DNA of 64,000 nucleotides from Castellaniella sp. S9 (GCF_027257175.1 NZ_JAPFGD010000002.1:186001-250000); one strand, 5' to 3'. Numbered from the stretch's first letter, positions 35,759 through 44,783 are shown. Notes: a model not told the origin generated them from the letters alone. Translations and numbers: made by a program.

Positions 35759-36517
35759 CTATGGCAGGATCCAGCCGCCGTCCACGACCAGGGTATGGCC
35801 TGTGATGTAGGATGCGGCGTCGCTCGCCATGAACACAAAGGCATGCGCCATGTCTTCGGTTTGTCCGAAACGCCCCAGGGGGATGCGTTTCAGCGATTCG
35901 GCGTAATGGGCGGGGTCCTGCAGCAGATGCTGATTGAGGGGTGTCAGCGTTCGTCCGGGGGCCACGCAGTTGACGCGCACGCCCAGCGGGCCCCATTCCA
36001 GCGCCGCCGTCTTCACAAACTGGGAAATGCCCGCCTTGGTGGCGGCGTATACGGATCGGAACTCGGCGCCGTTGTACGCCAACTGTGAGCCGGTATGGAC
36101 AATGGCGCCGCGCTTGCGAGCCGACATTTTCCGGCCTACGAGGCGGCTAAGCGCGATCGAGCCGGCCAGATTGACGGAAATCACGCGAGTGAGGTCCGTC
36201 CATTTCAAATCGGACAGGGGCTCGTACAGCAGGACGCCCGCATTGTTGATCAGTATGTCCACCTCGCCGATGGCCTCGTCCAGGGCCTCGATGGACTCGA
36301 GCGCGCCTTGGTCGAACACAATGGGCCGCAGCACGCCGGGCCGCTGCGCGGCAAACGCGGCAAGCGCCCCTTCATCCTTGTCGGCCGCGAACACCGTCGC
36401 GCCCAGATCGGCGAACAGTCGGGCGGTCGCCTGCCCGATGCCGCTGGCCGCGCCTGTGACGCAGACCGTCCGGCCGGTGAAATCGAACAAGCTCGAAAAT
36501 GCATGGGATGCGGTCAT
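35759..36517 (-). CDS. Short-chain dehydrogenase/reductase in TRAP operon
   Basis: A 252-residue classical SDR with TGAASGIGQATARLF cofactor motif, NNAG (ILINNAGVLLYEP), serine in IVHTGSQLA, and YAATK as the YxxxK pair. The C-terminal YITGHTLVVDGGWILP is typical. The ATG at 36517 is chosen for the MTASHAFSS lead; upstream codons lie in the preceding dctM end. It lies between the two TRAP sets and probably oxidises the imported hydroxy-acid. Confidence 0.88.
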   Translation of the reverse strand: MTASHAFSSLFDFTGRTVCVTGAASGIGQATARLFADLGATVFAADKDEGALAAFAAQRPGVLRPIVFDQGALESIEALDEAIGEVDILINNAGVLLYEPLSDLKWTDLTRVISVNLAGSIALSRLVGRKMSARKRGAIVHTGSQLAYNGAEFRSVYAATKAGISQFVKTAALEWGPLGVRVNCVAPGRTLTPLNQHLLQDPAHYAESLKRIPLGRFGQTEDMAHAFVFMASDAASYITGHTLVVDGGWILP

Positions 36518-36539
36518 GTGATTTCCGTTTGCGTTTCCA

Positions 36540-37820
36540 TCAATAGCCCAGCAGGCGCGGCAGGAACAGGATGATGTCCGGGAACAGCGTGAACAGGAAC
36601 AGCAGCGCATACTGGAGCACGATGAAGGGTGTGGCTTCCCGGATGATTTCGGTGACCTTGATCCGCCAGATGCCCGAGGTGACGATGAGCAGGATGCCCA
36701 CCGGCGGCGTGATGCCCCCGATGGTGATGTTCATGACCACCAGGAAGCCAAAATACACCGGATCGATGCCATACATGGCTGCGATCGGCGCAATGATGGG
36801 CACCAGCATCAAGTAGGCCGCGTTGGCCTCCATCACCATGCCCACCAATACCAGCATCAGCATCACCAGAAAGGTGAACAGCAGGGGATCGGTCGTCACT
36901 GTGGTGAGCCACTCCGCGACTTGCGGCGCCACCATTTCCGCGGTCAACAGGTAGGTCACCTGGGACGAGAAGGCGATCAGGGCGCCGACGATGGCGGTGA
37001 TGATGGCGGCGTTCAGCAGGCAGGGCAGCAGGTCTGACAGACGCAGCTTCCTGGTTACGAAAAAGCCGATCGCCAGTGCATACGCGACGGCGATGGCGGC
37101 GCCTTCGGTGGCCGTGAACACCCCGCCCACGATGCCGCCGATGACCAGTACCGGCATCAGGAAGACGATCAGCGATCGGCGCAGCTCGCGCACGACGCGT
37201 GCCGTGCTGAACGCCTCGCCGCTGACCGGATAGCCGCGCCGGCGGGCAATGACGGCGCACAGCACCATGGTGCCGAGGCCCAGGAAAATACCCGGAACGA
37301 TGCCCGCGACGAAGAGATAGCCCACGGACACGTCGCGCGCCACCACGGCGTAGACGATCATGCCGATGCTGGGTGGGATGATCGGCCCGAGGTTGGAGGC
37401 GGATGCCACGAGAGCCGCGCCAAACCCCTTGCTGTACGACTTGCCGAGGCTGGGGCCGAGCGTGGAGCCCAGGGCCGTGGCGTCGGCCACCGAGCTGCCG
37501 GACACCGACGACAGGCCCATGGCGGCGCCGATCGTGACCAGACCCAGCCCGCCCGTGACTCGGCCCACGGCGGCATCGGCGAGCTCGATGAGCCTTTCCA
37601 TGATGCCGCCCCGGACCATCAGCTGGCCGGCCAGCATGAAAAGGGGGATGGCCATCAGCGGGAACGAGTCCAGCGCATAGACCATCTTGCCGGCCAGTTG
37701 CTCCATGGGAAAGCCGCCCAGCAGGACCCCGCCCAGGCCGGCCCAGCCCAGCGCGAAGGCCAGCGGCATGCCGAGGACGGCCAGCACCGAGAAAATCCCG
37801 AGCATGGTCAAAGAGATCAT
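36540..37820 (-). CDS. TRAP transporter large permease (DctM type), system 1
   Basis: A 426-residue DctM protein with about 12 membrane helices. It shows SSVSGSSVADATALGSTLGP, GPIIPPSIGMIVYAVVA and GGITPPVGILLIVTSG. It overlaps dctQ by 4 nt at its start. It is the second of two large permeases in the same minus-strand operon; this one has P-Q-M order, the other Q-M-P, so they are not a simple tandem duplication. Confidence 0.9.
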   Translation of the reverse strand: MISLTMLGIFSVLAVLGMPLAFALGWAGLGGVLLGGFPMEQLAGKMVYALDSFPLMAIPLFMLAGQLMVRGGIMERLIELADAAVGRVTGGLGLVTIGAAMGLSSVSGSSVADATALGSTLGPSLGKSYSKGFGAALVASASNLGPIIPPSIGMIVYAVVARDVSVGYLFVAGIVPGIFLGLGTMVLCAVIARRRGYPVSGEAFSTARVVRELRRSLIVFLMPVLVIGGIVGGVFTATEGAAIAVAYALAIGFFVTRKLRLSDLLPCLLNAAIITAIVGALIAFSSQVTYLLTAEMVAPQVAEWLTTVTTDPLLFTFLVMLMLVLVGMVMEANAAYLMLVPIIAPIAAMYGIDPVYFGFLVVMNITIGGITPPVGILLIVTSGIWRIKVTEIIREATPFIVLQYALLFLFTLFPDIILFLPRLLGY

Positions 37821-38326
37821 GATTCGCTCCAGTGCTCGCTGGGCGGTTCGCCGGTGATCGCTATGCGTCCCACGTGCAGGCAGGTGTGGACCTGGCCGAT
37901 CACCAGGCTTGCATAGAACACGCCCACGCTCAGTGGAATGCCGGGCATGAGCTGGTCCCAGGTGTCGGCCGTGAGCAGGGCGGCGTAGTAGGCGATGATG
38001 GCCGACAGGATCAGGATCAGCACCGCATTCAGGGACACCACGATGCGCTTGGCGGATGCGTTGAACCGGTCGACGAGCAGCTCTATGCCGACGTGCGCGT
38101 TATAGCGGATGCCCAGCGGTATCGCGAACATGACCGCCCAGATGAAGCACACCCGCGGCACATCCCAGCCCCAGGCCAGTGAATCATTCAGGGCATAGCG
38201 AAAAAAGACTTGCAACAGCAGCACGGCCGCCAGCACGGCCATGGACGCCGTGACGATGGCTGCTGCCAGTCGATCGAGCGCGCCGAGAACGGCATCGTAG
38301 CAGTTCAGGAAGGCTTTTTTTGTCAT
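37817..38326 (-). CDS. TRAP transporter small permease (DctQ type), system 1
   Basis: A 169-residue membrane protein with four hydrophobic stretches and the DctQ segment YALNDSLAWGWDVPRVCFIW. It is paired with the overlapping dctM at 36540-37820 and lies 71 bp after dctP. Confidence 0.88.
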   Translation of the reverse strand: MTKKAFLNCYDAVLGALDRLAAAIVTASMAVLAAVLLLQVFFRYALNDSLAWGWDVPRVCFIWAVMFAIPLGIRYNAHVGIELLVDRFNASAKRIVVSLNAVLILILSAIIAYYAALLTADTWDQLMPGIPLSVGVFYASLVIGQVHTCLHVGRIAITGEPPSEHWSES

Positions 38327-38397
38327 GGTGATTCGGTAACTGGCGCCCGTCGCCGCCGGCGACAGGCGCAGCCTGTGTTCAACTCAGGCAAGGGGGC

Positions 38398-39414
38398 TCA
38401 GGCCGCCTCGCACGTCTGGATGCCCTGCTCGACCAGGTCCATCGCTTCGTCGCCCAGCCGCTTGCGCATCTCGGCATAGACCGAGCGCGTCGCCTCGCGA
38501 AACTTGGCCAGATCGTCCTTGGAAAGCTCGTGGTATTCCATGCCTTCCTTGATCAATTGATCGCGGGCGACCTTGTTCTCGCGCATGGATATGGCGCGCT
38601 GTTCGGCCGTCGCCTTGGCCGCGGCTTCGCGCACGGCCTTTTGCTGATCGGCGCTGAGCTTGTCGAAGGCGCTTTTGTTCACCATGTAAGCGGCCCAGTC
38701 GTAGAAGTGCCCGGAATTGGACAGGTACTTCTGGACTTCCGAGAATTTGCGCACGACCATGTTGTCGTAGGGGTTCTCCTGACCGTCCACCACGCCTTGC
38801 TGCATGGCCTGGTAAAGCTCTTTGATGTCGATGGGGGTGGGATTGGCGCCCAGGGCGCGGAACGTCAGCTGCCAAGCCTCGCCCGGCAAAGTCCGTATTT
38901 TCAGGCCTTCCATGTCGGCCACCGACGTGATCGGACGTTTGTTGTTGGTGATGTGGCGGGCGCCCACCTGCGCCCAGCCCAGCACCAGTACGCCTTTTTC
39001 CGCCATCTTGCCTTCCAGGAACTCGCCCAGGCCGCTCTCCATCTGGCAGATGGCCTGCTCCGGCGAGGTGGCGGCAAACGGCAGGATCGCTGCACCGAGT
39101 TCAGGCACCAGCTTGTCGTAGAAGCCGATGGAGCCCCACGCCATCTGGATCTGGTTGGTCCGCAGCTGGTCCACCTGTTCCAGCGCGCCGCCCAGCGTAT
39201 TGTTCGGGAACAGGTCCACGCGGATGGTGTCGTTGGAAAGCGCGGCGGCCTCGGACTTGAAGACCTTGGCCCCCGCGGTCGTGGAATGGCCCTCCGGGTA
39301 TGAGCCGCTGGCGCGCCAGTGCGCCTTATCGTCCGCCGCGTGGGCCACATTGCCCGCCAGCATCAGCGTTGCTGCGCACCAGGCGATTCGTTTTAATGGG
39401 GAACGGTGTGTCAT
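38398..39414 (-). CDS. TRAP transporter substrate-binding protein (DctP type), system 1
   Basis: A 338-residue periplasmic solute-binding protein. The signal peptide ends near NVAHAADD (about 22-26). The mature part has DctP features: KVFKSEAAALSNDTIRVDLF and MEGLKIRTLPGEAWQLTFRALG, with the substrate-binding arginine in KIRTLP. The ATG at 39414 follows AGGAGG. It is the first gene of the long operon ending at the epimerase. A palindromic motif at 39529-39539 lies 115 bp upstream. Confidence 0.9.
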   Translation of the reverse strand: MTHRSPLKRIAWCAATLMLAGNVAHAADDKAHWRASGSYPEGHSTTAGAKVFKSEAAALSNDTIRVDLFPNNTLGGALEQVDQLRTNQIQMAWGSIGFYDKLVPELGAAILPFAATSPEQAICQMESGLGEFLEGKMAEKGVLVLGWAQVGARHITNNKRPITSVADMEGLKIRTLPGEAWQLTFRALGANPTPIDIKELYQAMQQGVVDGQENPYDNMVVRKFSEVQKYLSNSGHFYDWAAYMVNKSAFDKLSADQQKAVREAAAKATAEQRAISMRENKVARDQLIKEGMEYHELSKDDLAKFREATRSVYAEMRKRLGDEAMDLVEQGIQTCEAA

Positions 39415-39528
39415 TGTCTTCCTCCTGTGATGTGTGCCATTCCATGGAGTGTCTGGAATCGTGCGGCCGTTCAACGCCTGGGGTCAGTTCAAAAACGGCG
39501 GCTTTCTTATATTGAATCCATAGTAAAG

Positions 39529-39539
39529 CAAACCGTTTG
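39529..39539. promoter_or_regulatory. Candidate operator upstream of the double-TRAP operon
   Basis: CAAAC-C-GTTTG, an 11-bp inverted repeat in the AT-rich 224-bp region between dctP (minus strand) and the end of the G3E GTPase gene. Position suits a promoter of the operon starting at 39414. No regulator is assigned. Confidence 0.3.
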
Positions 39540-39637
39540 TGGAATAATTGATCATGGGTGAACCAATAAGACACGATCCGTCAATAATGTCGGGCTTGAA
39601 GGGACTGCGTGCGGGCGGCATCGCGCCGCGAATGTTC

Positions 39638-40678
39638 CTAGCGTGTCATGAATGCCTGCAGGGAGTGCTGCAGGGCTTCCTTGGAGGGCAGGTCGCCGAT
39701 CAGCACCAGCCGCGAGCGATGGTCGTCGTCGGGCCAACGCGGCAGGTGGGTGGGCGGGTGCATCAGGTGCTGGACGCCATGCACGACTGTCGGCAAGGAC
39801 GAGCCGCTGATGTTCAGGATGCCCTTCATGCGCAGGATGCGGGCTCCGTGGCAATGCAGGAGCATGCTCAGCCATACCCCGAACGCGGCCCAGTCCAGCG
39901 GCTCTTCGAAGGTCAGCGCAACGGAGGTCACGCGTGTCGCGTGCGCTGGCCCCAGGCGCTTGCCGTCCGGCCCGAACAGGCCGTCACCGCCGGCCGAAGG
40001 CCGGCCGGCAAACCAACGCTTCGCCTCTCTCGTGCCGGATGAGGCCTGGACGTCCTCCTCGACCAGGATGTCGGCTTCCTGCGCGGTGCCGTCCGATGTC
40101 GTGACAGTGGCCGAGGGATTCATGTCCGAGAGGGCGGCGTGCAGATCGTCGACAGCCCGTGTGTCGGCCAGATCGGTCTTGGTGATGACCAGGCGGTCCG
40201 CCACCGCCACCTGCCGCACCGATTCCGGGTGTGCCCGCAGCTGAGCGAGCCCGTGCAGCGCATCTACGGTCGTCACGATGGTGGCCACGCGGAAGTGGAA
40301 GTGCAGCTGGGGATGGCCGATGATGGTATTGAGTACGGGGGCGGGGTCGGCCAGCCCAGTGGTTTCGACCACGACACGATCAAAGGCCGGCACGTCGCCG
40401 CGATTGCGCTTTGCGTTCAGGTCCAGCAGCGCGTCCGCCAGGTCGCTGCGGATGCCACAGCAGATGCAGCCGTTGCTCAAGACGACCGTCTCGTGGTCCA
40501 CGATGTCGATCAGGTCGTGATCCAGCGCGATTTCGCCCAGCTCATTGATCAGCACGGCGCAGTTCGCAAAGGCATCACTGCTGAGCAGGCGCTTCAACAG
40601 CGTGGTCTTGCCGCTGCCCAGGAAGCCCGTCAGCACGTTGAGCGGGATTTTTACGGCGGCCTGCGATGCGTCGTTCAT
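39638..40678 (-). CDS. G3E-family GTPase (CobW/ZNG1-like metallochaperone)
   Basis: A 346-residue GTPase of the CobW/YjiA/ZNG1 group. The P-loop is GFLGSGKTT (18-26), the metal motif is C71-I-C73-C74 (GCICCG), VVETTGLADPAPV follows, and TKTDL is the base-recognition motif. The C-terminal CobW_C domain covers about 230-335. Members hand Zn2+ or other metal to client enzymes. The start overlaps the previous gene's stop by 4 nt (ATGA), and a deacetylase-fold metallo-hydrolase lies two genes upstream. A role in loading that enzyme's metal is inferred. Confidence 0.88.
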   Translation of the reverse strand: MNDASQAAVKIPLNVLTGFLGSGKTTLLKRLLSSDAFANCAVLINELGEIALDHDLIDIVDHETVVLSNGCICCGIRSDLADALLDLNAKRNRGDVPAFDRVVVETTGLADPAPVLNTIIGHPQLHFHFRVATIVTTVDALHGLAQLRAHPESVRQVAVADRLVITKTDLADTRAVDDLHAALSDMNPSATVTTSDGTAQEADILVEEDVQASSGTREAKRWFAGRPSAGGDGLFGPDGKRLGPAHATRVTSVALTFEEPLDWAAFGVWLSMLLHCHGARILRMKGILNISGSSLPTVVHGVQHLMHPPTHLPRWPDDDHRSRLVLIGDLPSKEALQHSLQAFMTR

Positions 40679-40992
40679 GGATGTCGCCGCAGACGCTCGA
40701 TGACGGCGCCCGACAACGGATCGGCCCGGCCACCCGTCAGCCGCTCGACGGCCGGCCATAGCTGGCCCAGGTTGTCCACGAGCTCGGACTTGCCGGTCAA
40801 GGTGCTGAGCAGGTATTTGCTGCCTTGCCAATCGGATACCGAGCACGAAAATGCGCCCAGCACCCGGTTCAGGTATTTGACGCGGCGCGACCTTTCGGTG
40901 CGGCGGATGTGCGCCAGCTCGTCGGCGTCCGGCCGCGGCAAGAGGTCGCTCCAGTGATCATCGGCGCCCAGGATGCCGCACAGTCCGCACAT
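40675..40992 (-). CDS. Small Cys-motif protein of unknown function (MCGLCG N-terminus)
   Basis: A 105-residue protein I cannot assign to a named family. It begins MCGLCGILGADDHWSDLL; the two cysteines form a C-x-x-C motif directly at the N-terminus, with Cys2 placed like the nucleophile of class-II glutamine amidotransferases (MCG...G). It is far too short for that fold and has no further amidotransferase motifs. The rest is basic and helical (RRTERSRRVKYLNRVLG), with one more Cys (FSCSVSDW). It is translationally coupled to the G3E GTPase downstream and 32 bp after the deacetylase-fold gene. A metal-binding adaptor is possible. Confidence 0.65.
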   Translation of the reverse strand: MCGLCGILGADDHWSDLLPRPDADELAHIRRTERSRRVKYLNRVLGAFSCSVSDWQGSKYLLSTLTGKSELVDNLGQLWPAVERLTGGRADPLSGAVIERLRRHP

Positions 40993-41024
40993 GTCTCCTC
41001 CTCATGCCGCGCCGACGGGGCGGG

Positions 41025-41909
41025 TCAACCCTGAGTCCATGGCGAGCGCCGGTCGAAGTCCGATGCCATGTCGTCCATGGTCACGAACGTGACCCCCGCA
41101 TGGCCGCTGATGTATTCGAACAGCCGTTCGAGCATGAGCAGCACCTGCGGGCGGCCGGACACATCGGGGTGGATGGTGATGGGGAACACCGCGTAATCGT
41201 ATTCCCGATACACCCAGTCGAACTGGTCGCGCCACATCTGCTCGATGTCGCGCGGATTGACGAAGCCATGGCTGTTGGGCGATTTTTTGATGAACATCAT
41301 GGGGGGCAGGTCGTCCAGGTACCAGTTGGCCGGGATTTCGATCAAGGGGGTTTCCTTGCCCCGGATCAGGGGCTTCATCCATTCGCTTGCGTCCCTGGTG
41401 AAGTCGATCTTGGTCCAGGAATCGCCCACACGCACGCGATACGGCTGGAAGTCATGATGCATCAGGCTGTGGTCGTACTTGATGCCTTTCTTCAGCAGCA
41501 GCTCGTTGGTGATCGTACTGAACTCCCACCACGGCGCGACATAGCCGGTGGGACCCTTGCCGCAAAGCCGGGTGATGAGCTCGATGCTCTTGTCCATGAC
41601 GTCTTCCTCTTGTTTGGCCGTCATGGCGATCGGGTTCTCGTGCGAATAACCGTGCATGCCGATCTCGTGGCCGGCATCCACCACCGCCCTGATCTGGTCC
41701 GGGAAGGTCTCGATGGAATGACCCGGAACGAACCAGGTCGTCTGGATGCCGAACCGGTCGAATAATTTGAGCAGGCGCGGCACGCCCACCTCGCCGGCAA
41801 ACAGGCCGCGCGAGATATCGTCCGGCGAATCTTCGCCGCCGTAGGAGCCCAGCCAGCCCGCCACGGCGTCCACGTCCACGCCGAACCCGCACAGAATTTC
41901 TTTAGCCAT
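41025..41909 (-). CDS. Polysaccharide-deacetylase-fold hydrolase (HpPgdA / cyclic-imide-hydrolase clade)
   Basis: A 294-residue NodB-like metallohydrolase. It starts [21 protein letters not shown]12 or D14, H86 and H90 (MHGYSHENP) form the metal site at the positions known from Helicobacter pylori PgdA. The rest also follows that clade ([35 protein letters not shown]). Close relatives in pseudomonads are cyclic imide hydrolases (imidases), not peptidoglycan enzymes. There is no signal peptide, and an amidase lies upstream. Ring opening of cyclic imides in the cytoplasm is therefore the more likely role. Confidence 0.82.
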   Translation of the reverse strand: MAKEILCGFGVDVDAVAGWLGSYGGEDSPDDISRGLFAGEVGVPRLLKLFDRFGIQTTWFVPGHSIETFPDQIRAVVDAGHEIGMHGYSHENPIAMTAKQEEDVMDKSIELITRLCGKGPTGYVAPWWEFSTITNELLLKKGIKYDHSLMHHDFQPYRVRVGDSWTKIDFTRDASEWMKPLIRGKETPLIEIPANWYLDDLPPMMFIKKSPNSHGFVNPRDIEQMWRDQFDWVYREYDYAVFPITIHPDVSGRPQVLLMLERLFEYISGHAGVTFVTMDDMASDFDRRSPWTQG

Positions 41910-41935
41910 TGTGTCGATCTCCTTGGTTTGGGCAA

Positions 41936-43321
41936 TCAGCCTGTATACGGCATGACGCAAGCGCCGAGTTGCAGGCCTGTATTCAACAAATAATCTTCGC
42001 TGCCCGCTCTCGCGTAGAAGGCGATGCTGGTGGGCATCTGCGCCTGGCCGACCCCGTTGGGCAGCGCCAGGCCGCACATATTGAGCATGTTGGCCCACAT
42101 GGTGTTCCGAATGGTTTTGCCGTTGACACGCGCAAAATAATCGATATCCGCCTGCAAGGGGGCCAGGGGCGGGGCCACATGGGCGATCGTGGGCATGACC
42201 AGCATGGCCCCGTCCAGCGAGGCCCACAAGGACTCGCGCAGGCGCTGCCGCTCTTGCTGCAGGCGCAGCAGGTCATACGCGGACATGGACTTGGCGGCCA
42301 TGATCCGCCTGAATACGAACGGATCAATCTCGGATGCGCGCGGGCCCTCCAGCAGTTCATGATGCCGGCAGTAGGCTTCGGCCGACGCCAGGAAGCCATG
42401 ATTCCGGCCGAGCGACTCGAGCTCGTCCAGCTCGGGCACTTCGCGCCGGACCACGCGCGCGCCCGCTTCCTGTAGCCGCCGCAGCGATTCAACGAAGTTC
42501 CGCTCCACCTCGGGCTCGAGCGCCTCCATGACCGCGGTGTCGGGAGCGACCAGCGTCACCTCGGACAGGGGGACGCTTGCCGTTGCCGCGGTCGGCTGCG
42601 TGGCCAGGCCCCGCATGGCCCGATCCACCAGCAGGCAGTCGGATACGGCGTGGGCCAGCACGCCTATCGTGTCCAGCGTGCGAGACAGGGGAAAGACCCC
42701 ACCGCGGTCGAAGCGCAGCTCGGACGTTTTATATCCGACCACGCCGTTGAATGCCGCCGGCGTACGCACCGAGCCGCCGGTGTCGGTGCCGATGGCGATC
42801 GGCACCAGCCGAGCGCCCACGGCGACGCCCGATCCCGACGAGGAGCCGCCCGGTACGCGCGCGCAATCGCGCGCATGCGGATTCAGCGGCGTGCCGAAAT
42901 GAGGATTCAGGCCAAGTGACGAATAGGCGAACTCGCTGAGATTGGTCTTGCCCAGGCTGACCATCCCGGCCGCCGCCAGATGGGCGACGACCGGGGCGTC
43001 GGCGGATGCCGGCGCGGCATCGCGGTAGATATTGGAGGCGGCGGTGGTGGGTGTGTCCCGGACATCGATCACATCCTTCCAGGCGACCGGCACGCCGTCC
43101 AGGGCACCCAAAGCCTGGCCGCGGCGGTGGCGTTCGGCGCTGGCGGCTGCCTCCCGCCGCGCCCGCTCGAATGTGGTGGTGATGAATACCGTGCGGTCGT
43201 CCCCGGCCTCGATCCGCCTGATGAAGTGCTCTGTGAGTTCGACCGCATCTATTTCTTTGCTGGCGAGCATCTGGCCAAGTGTGGTGGCCGAACACTCGCA
43301 CAGCGCTGTGGCAGGCGACAC
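41936..43321 (-). CDS. Amidase-signature amidase
   Basis: A 461-residue amidase-signature hydrolase. The Ser-cisSer-Lys triad is visible as K82 (VAWKDVID), S160 in the GGSSSGSG stretch and the nucleophile S184 in [16 protein letters not shown]. The length fits single-domain amidases. It is the first gene of the minus-strand set amidase - deacetylase-fold hydrolase - MCGLCG protein - G3E GTPase. Next to an imidase-type enzyme it may hydrolyse the half-amide formed by ring opening, releasing ammonia and a dicarboxylate. Indole-acetamide- or AtzF-like roles are alternatives. Confidence 0.85.
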   Translation of the reverse strand: MSPATALCECSATTLGQMLASKEIDAVELTEHFIRRIEAGDDRTVFITTTFERARREAAASAERHRRGQALGALDGVPVAWKDVIDVRDTPTTAASNIYRDAAPASADAPVVAHLAAAGMVSLGKTNLSEFAYSSLGLNPHFGTPLNPHARDCARVPGGSSSGSGVAVGARLVPIAIGTDTGGSVRTPAAFNGVVGYKTSELRFDRGGVFPLSRTLDTIGVLAHAVSDCLLVDRAMRGLATQPTAATASVPLSEVTLVAPDTAVMEALEPEVERNFVESLRRLQEAGARVVRREVPELDELESLGRNHGFLASAEAYCRHHELLEGPRASEIDPFVFRRIMAAKSMSAYDLLRLQQERQRLRESLWASLDGAMLVMPTIAHVAPPLAPLQADIDYFARVNGKTIRNTMWANMLNMCGLALPNGVGQAQMPTSIAFYARAGSEDYLLNTGLQLGACVMPYTG

Positions 43322-43403
43322 TGGTATCTCCTCTGAGTCACGAAGTGATCCTTGGCATGGCCCACATGAGCGCGGCTCGATGCCAATTATTCATTATTTG
43401 TAC

Positions 43404-43409
43404 ATTATA
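43404..43409 (-). promoter_or_regulatory. Candidate -10 element of the amidase operon
   Basis: TATAAT on the minus strand in a notably AT-rich 60-bp patch of an otherwise GC-rich region, 83 bp upstream of the amidase start. No convincing -35 hexamer is seen at the right distance, suggesting an activator-dependent promoter. Confidence 0.35.
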
Positions 43410-43493
43410 TTTGGATTTTTGTGCGAATAGCGCTTTCTTTTCATTGTAATAAGCACTGTTTCGCTCTATCGCGACGGTCAAGGAAGAGGCTCA

Positions 43494-43524
43494 GCGGCAG
43501 CGGGCCAATCCCGGCCCGCCGCCG
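43494..43524 (-). terminator. GC-rich hairpin after the BON-domain gene
   Basis: Arms GCGGCAGCGGGCC and GGCCCGCCGCC, one A-C mismatch, 6-nt loop, directly after the minus-strand stop at 43525. A likely transcription terminator, though the T tract is weak. Confidence 0.5.
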
Positions 43525-43950
43525 TCAATTCCCGGTGGCTGCGTGCGGCGCCGTAGACGCGCCCGAGCTCATGCCGCCGCCGGCCGGGGGCGTGGGCTGC
43601 ATCGGAGCCGGTGCGGGCCTGTTCTTTTTCGGATCGACCGTGATGCGGTTCTCCACATCCTTGACACCCTTGACGCCGCGCGCCACGGTGGTCGCCTGGT
43701 CCACCTCGGTGTCGGTGCCGACTGTGCCTGTGAGGGTGACCACCCCTTCGGTGGTCTCCACCGAGATGTCCAGGACGCTCAGCGCCTCGTCGGCCATGAT
43801 AGCGGCCTTGACCTTGGTGGTCAGGGCCGCGTCGGCCACGTACTCGCCGACGGACTGCCGTTCTTGATCCGCATCGGCGGCGAATGCCGCCGGGGCGAGG
43901 ACGATGCCCGCTCCGATCGAAGCGGCAATGATCGCTTTGCGAAATTCCAT
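43525..43950 (-). CDS. BON-domain periplasmic protein (OsmY-like)
   Basis: A 141-residue protein with a signal peptide (about 1-24, LAPAAFAAD) and one BON domain (about 37-106: VGEYVADAALTTKVKAAIM, GVVTLTGTVGTDTEVDQATT). The Pro/Gly/Ser tail is disordered. BON proteins such as OsmY protect the envelope or bind phospholipid under osmotic stress. It is the last gene of a cluster with DUF1328 and CsbD genes on the same strand, a common general-stress grouping. Confidence 0.85.
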   Translation of the reverse strand: MEFRKAIIAASIGAGIVLAPAAFAADADQERQSVGEYVADAALTTKVKAAIMADEALSVLDISVETTEGVVTLTGTVGTDTEVDQATTVARGVKGVKDVENRITVDPKKNRPAPAPMQPTPPAGGGMSSGASTAPHAATGN

Positions 43951-44020
43951 GTTGATACTCCTCTTCTGTCAGGGGCCGGCGGGGGCGGGACGCGGTCGGA
44001 CAATCGCCGCCGGCCTGTTC

Positions 44021-44182
44021 TTATTTCCGGAACATCCCGCCCAGGATGGACAGCAAGGCCAACGCCAGGAACACAAAAAACAGGATCTTGGCGATGCCGG
44101 CGGCGCCGGCGGCTATGCCGCCGAAGCCCAGGACCGCCGCGATGATGGCGATGACGAAGAAAACCACGGCGTAGTGCAGCAT
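44021..44182 (-). CDS. DUF1328 small membrane protein (YtjA-like)
   Basis: A 53-residue protein with two hydrophobic helices: [19 protein letters not shown] and [18 protein letters not shown], ending GGMFRK. It matches the DUF1328/YtjA family of tiny inner-membrane proteins seen beside CsbD and BON genes. Function is unknown; stress induction is typical of the group. It is 70 bp upstream of the BON gene and 26 bp downstream of the CsbD gene. Confidence 0.85.
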   Translation of the reverse strand: MLHYAVVFFVIAIIAAVLGFGGIAAGAAGIAKILFFVFLALALLSILGGMFRK

Positions 44183-44208
44183 GTCGGTTTCTCCCGATGA
44201 AGAGTGGC

Positions 44209-44409
44209 TCAGGGGTTGTTGTCGAAGAACTCACGAACCTCTTTCTGTGCTTGCTCGCGCGTCTTGCCGTAACGCTCCTGGATCAGGCCGGCCAGCCGCT
44301 CGGCGTTGCCTTCCGTGCGGGTCAACTCATCGTCGCTGAGTTCTCCCCACACCGCCTTGGCCTTTCCGGTCATTTGCTTCCACTTGCCTGCGATGATGTC
44401 GTTGTTCAT
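44209..44409 (-). CDS. CsbD-family stress protein
   Basis: A 66-residue hydrophilic protein: [20 protein letters not shown], followed by [20 protein letters not shown] and [15 protein letters not shown], the CsbD family hallmarks. Family members are highly expressed under general stress but their action is unknown. The ATG at 44409 follows AGAGAGG. It heads the CsbD - DUF1328 - BON set. Confidence 0.88.
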   Translation of the reverse strand: MNNDIIAGKWKQMTGKAKAVWGELSDDELTRTEGNAERLAGLIQERYGKTREQAQKEVREFFDNNP

Positions 44410-44783
44410 GATGGCCTCTCTTTGTCGTTGAGGTTTGAGGGTCGGCTCGCATGTTCTGCGGTCGCCCCAGGCGGGATTGGCATCCGCTGTTTTCAACGTA
44501 AGGCCGCGGCTGGTGGCTGTCAAAATACGAGATGAGGAAATGTAACGGCGCCGGACGGCGGAAATCGTCGCTGCCTCGACGTGGAATGAATCGGCCCCGG
44601 CCCATAGGTGCCGTTACATTTCAGAGATGTTTTGTCCGTCTTTGAGCGAAAAGGGTAAGCAGATCTACGGCATTCGGCGCGCCGCGCGCCGGCCCCGGGG
44701 GACCGATATAATTCGATCTCGACACCAGGCCGTCCGGGCGCATAGGCGCGGGCGGCATTTCACCGGCGGAGTTGGATCGATCC
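44410..44783. other. Divergent intergenic region, CsbD gene to LacI gene
   Basis: 374 bp with no gene seen. It holds promoters for both directions and the 16-bp inverted repeat pair described separately. Confidence 0.45.
44537..44622. repeat. Spaced 16-bp inverted repeat in csbD-lacI intergenic region
   Basis: GAAATGTAACGGCGCC at 44537-44552 and GGTGCCGTTACATTTC at 44607-44622 are reverse complements with one mismatch, 54 bp apart. They could be two operator half-regions, a looping site for the LacI-type protein encoded at 44784, or the ends of a small mobile repeat. Confidence 0.45.
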
